This document shows positions 4,849 to 5,236 of a stretch of 5,236 nucleotides of DNA, in pieces. The position numbers and the translations under genes are program-made. The stretch covers positions 1-5,236 of the forward strand of contig NZ_JBMFWB010000036.1 in NCBI RefSeq assembly GCF_049965695.1, written 5' to 3'. The stretch comes from Athalassotoga sp049965695. Its GTDB lineage: Bacteria > Thermotogota > Thermotogae > Mesoaciditogales > Mesoaciditogaceae. Numbering within the stretch: position 1 is the stretch's first letter; each line of letters starts with the position of its first letter. The notes under the pieces are model-generated. The model had not been told where the DNA came from, searched no databases, and worked only from the letters and a program-made list of their open reading frames with translations.

Positions 4849-4858
4849 AGGGGAGGTG
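4849..4858 (+). promoter_or_regulatory. Ribosome binding site supporting a TTG start
   Basis: AGGGGAGGTG lies here, with GGAGG (4852-4856) seven bases before TTG at 4864-4866. Its strength and spacing, plus the signal-peptide-like sequence that follows, support TTG as the start of the BMP-family gene. Confidence 0.85.
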
Positions 4859-4863
4859 CGATC

Positions 4864-5236
4864 TTGAAAAAGTTTTTTGTGTTGTTGATTTTGACGCTTA
4901 TCGCGGGTATAGGGTTATCGCTGACGGTTACATTCGTCACCGATACGGGTGGCATAGGAGACAAATCTTTTAACGACAGTGCTTGGAATGGAGTCGAGAT
5001 GGCCGTTAAAGACTTAGGTGTTACCGCAAATCTTATCCAGTCGTATGAACAGGCAGATTACGTTCCAAATCTTTCGGCGGCGGCACAGGTGTCAGACGTG
5101 GTTGTTGCGGTGGGATTTTTGATTCAGGATGCCGTTATAAAGGTGGCTCCGCAATTCCCAAACACAAAATTCATCTTCATAGACGGATCGATAGATGGCA
5201 TACCCAATGTCGAAAGTTATGTGTTTGCCCAGCAAC
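4864..5236 (+). CDS. BMP/PnrA-family ABC transporter substrate-binding protein, N-terminal part
   Basis: The frame is open from a TTG start to the window end, giving 124 residues. MKKFFVLLILTLIAGIGLSL (1-20) is an export signal: two lysines followed by a long hydrophobic stretch. It is followed by VTFVTDTGGIGDKSFNDSAW (22-41), the hallmark of the basic membrane protein (BMP) family; in related receptors such as PnrA the conserved aspartates and the SFND region take part in purine nucleoside binding. Later segments VVVAVGFLIQDAV (79-91) and KFIFIDGSIDG (102-112) also fit. The role would be to capture a nucleoside or similar ligand outside the cytoplasmic membrane for an ABC importer, whose other genes should follow downstream. 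No lipobox cysteine is present; indeed no cysteine occurs in the visible part, so it is probably a soluble or signal-anchored receptor. Ligand not assigned. Confidence 0.92.
   Translation, partial: MKKFFVLLILTLIAGIGLSLTVTFVTDTGGIGDKSFNDSAWNGVEMAVKDLGVTANLIQSYEQADYVPNLSAAAQVSDVVVAVGFLIQDAVIKVAPQFPNTKFIFIDGSIDGIPNVESYVFAQQ

Noticed and set aside
4731..4964. 77-residue open frame (-) across the BMP gene start
   Set aside because: Overlaps the BMP signal peptide and its consensus ribosome binding site on the other strand; no independent support.

Overview
The window looks like part of a low-GC bacterial chromosome, most likely a member of the Thermotogota or a similar fermentative lineage. This is inferred from AT-rich sequence, strong AGGAGG-type ribosome binding sites, a TTG start, textbook TTGACA/TATAAT-type promoters (one or two with an extended -10), and the mixture of protein families. 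No 16S or other marker gene is present, so the placement is tentative. There are seven protein genes, two of them cut by the window edges. I see no tRNA, rRNA, CRISPR array or insertion-sequence transposase.

Layout. Positions 1-333 (+) hold the C-terminal third of a nitronate monooxygenase-family flavoprotein. A 113-bp convergent gap follows, rich in GATC and TGTGAT/ATCACA repeats. Positions 447-1876 (-) hold a two-gene operon, a Rieske non-heme iron oxygenase followed by a flavodoxin, overlapping by ATGA and driven by a very good promoter at 1970-1998. Positions 2086-2712 (+) encode pyrrolidone-carboxylate peptidase (pcp), divergent from the Rieske operon. Positions 2693-2938 form a composite, roughly palindromic repeat element. 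It consists of two mirror-image REP-like hairpins flanked by degenerate 7-bp tandem repeats, and it lies between convergent genes and forms the 3' end of both. Positions 2932-3963 (-) encode an extended-SDR NAD(P)-dependent epimerase/reductase. Positions 4028-4594 (-) encode a TetR-family repressor, upstream of the SDR and in the same direction, with a 25-bp palindrome between them and its own promoter at 4637-4665. From 4864 to the window end (+) is the start of a BMP/PnrA-family substrate-binding protein.

How the genes work together. The Rieske and flavodoxin genes are very probably co-translated, and the flavodoxin is the obvious candidate electron donor to the oxygenase. That would be an unusual pairing, because Rieske oxygenases normally use ferredoxins or FNR-type reductases. 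The TetR gene and the SDR form a regulator-target pair, with the palindrome just upstream of the SDR as the likely operator. The BMP protein probably opens an ABC importer operon that continues beyond the window.

The strongest non-genic signal is the composite element at 2693-2938. Its two hairpins keep outer sequences constant while inner stem bases change in a compensating way. Its 7-bp repeats run into the coding ends of both neighbours. I saw no clear new defence or mobile gene system; the unusual items are the oxygenase-flavodoxin operon and this repeat.
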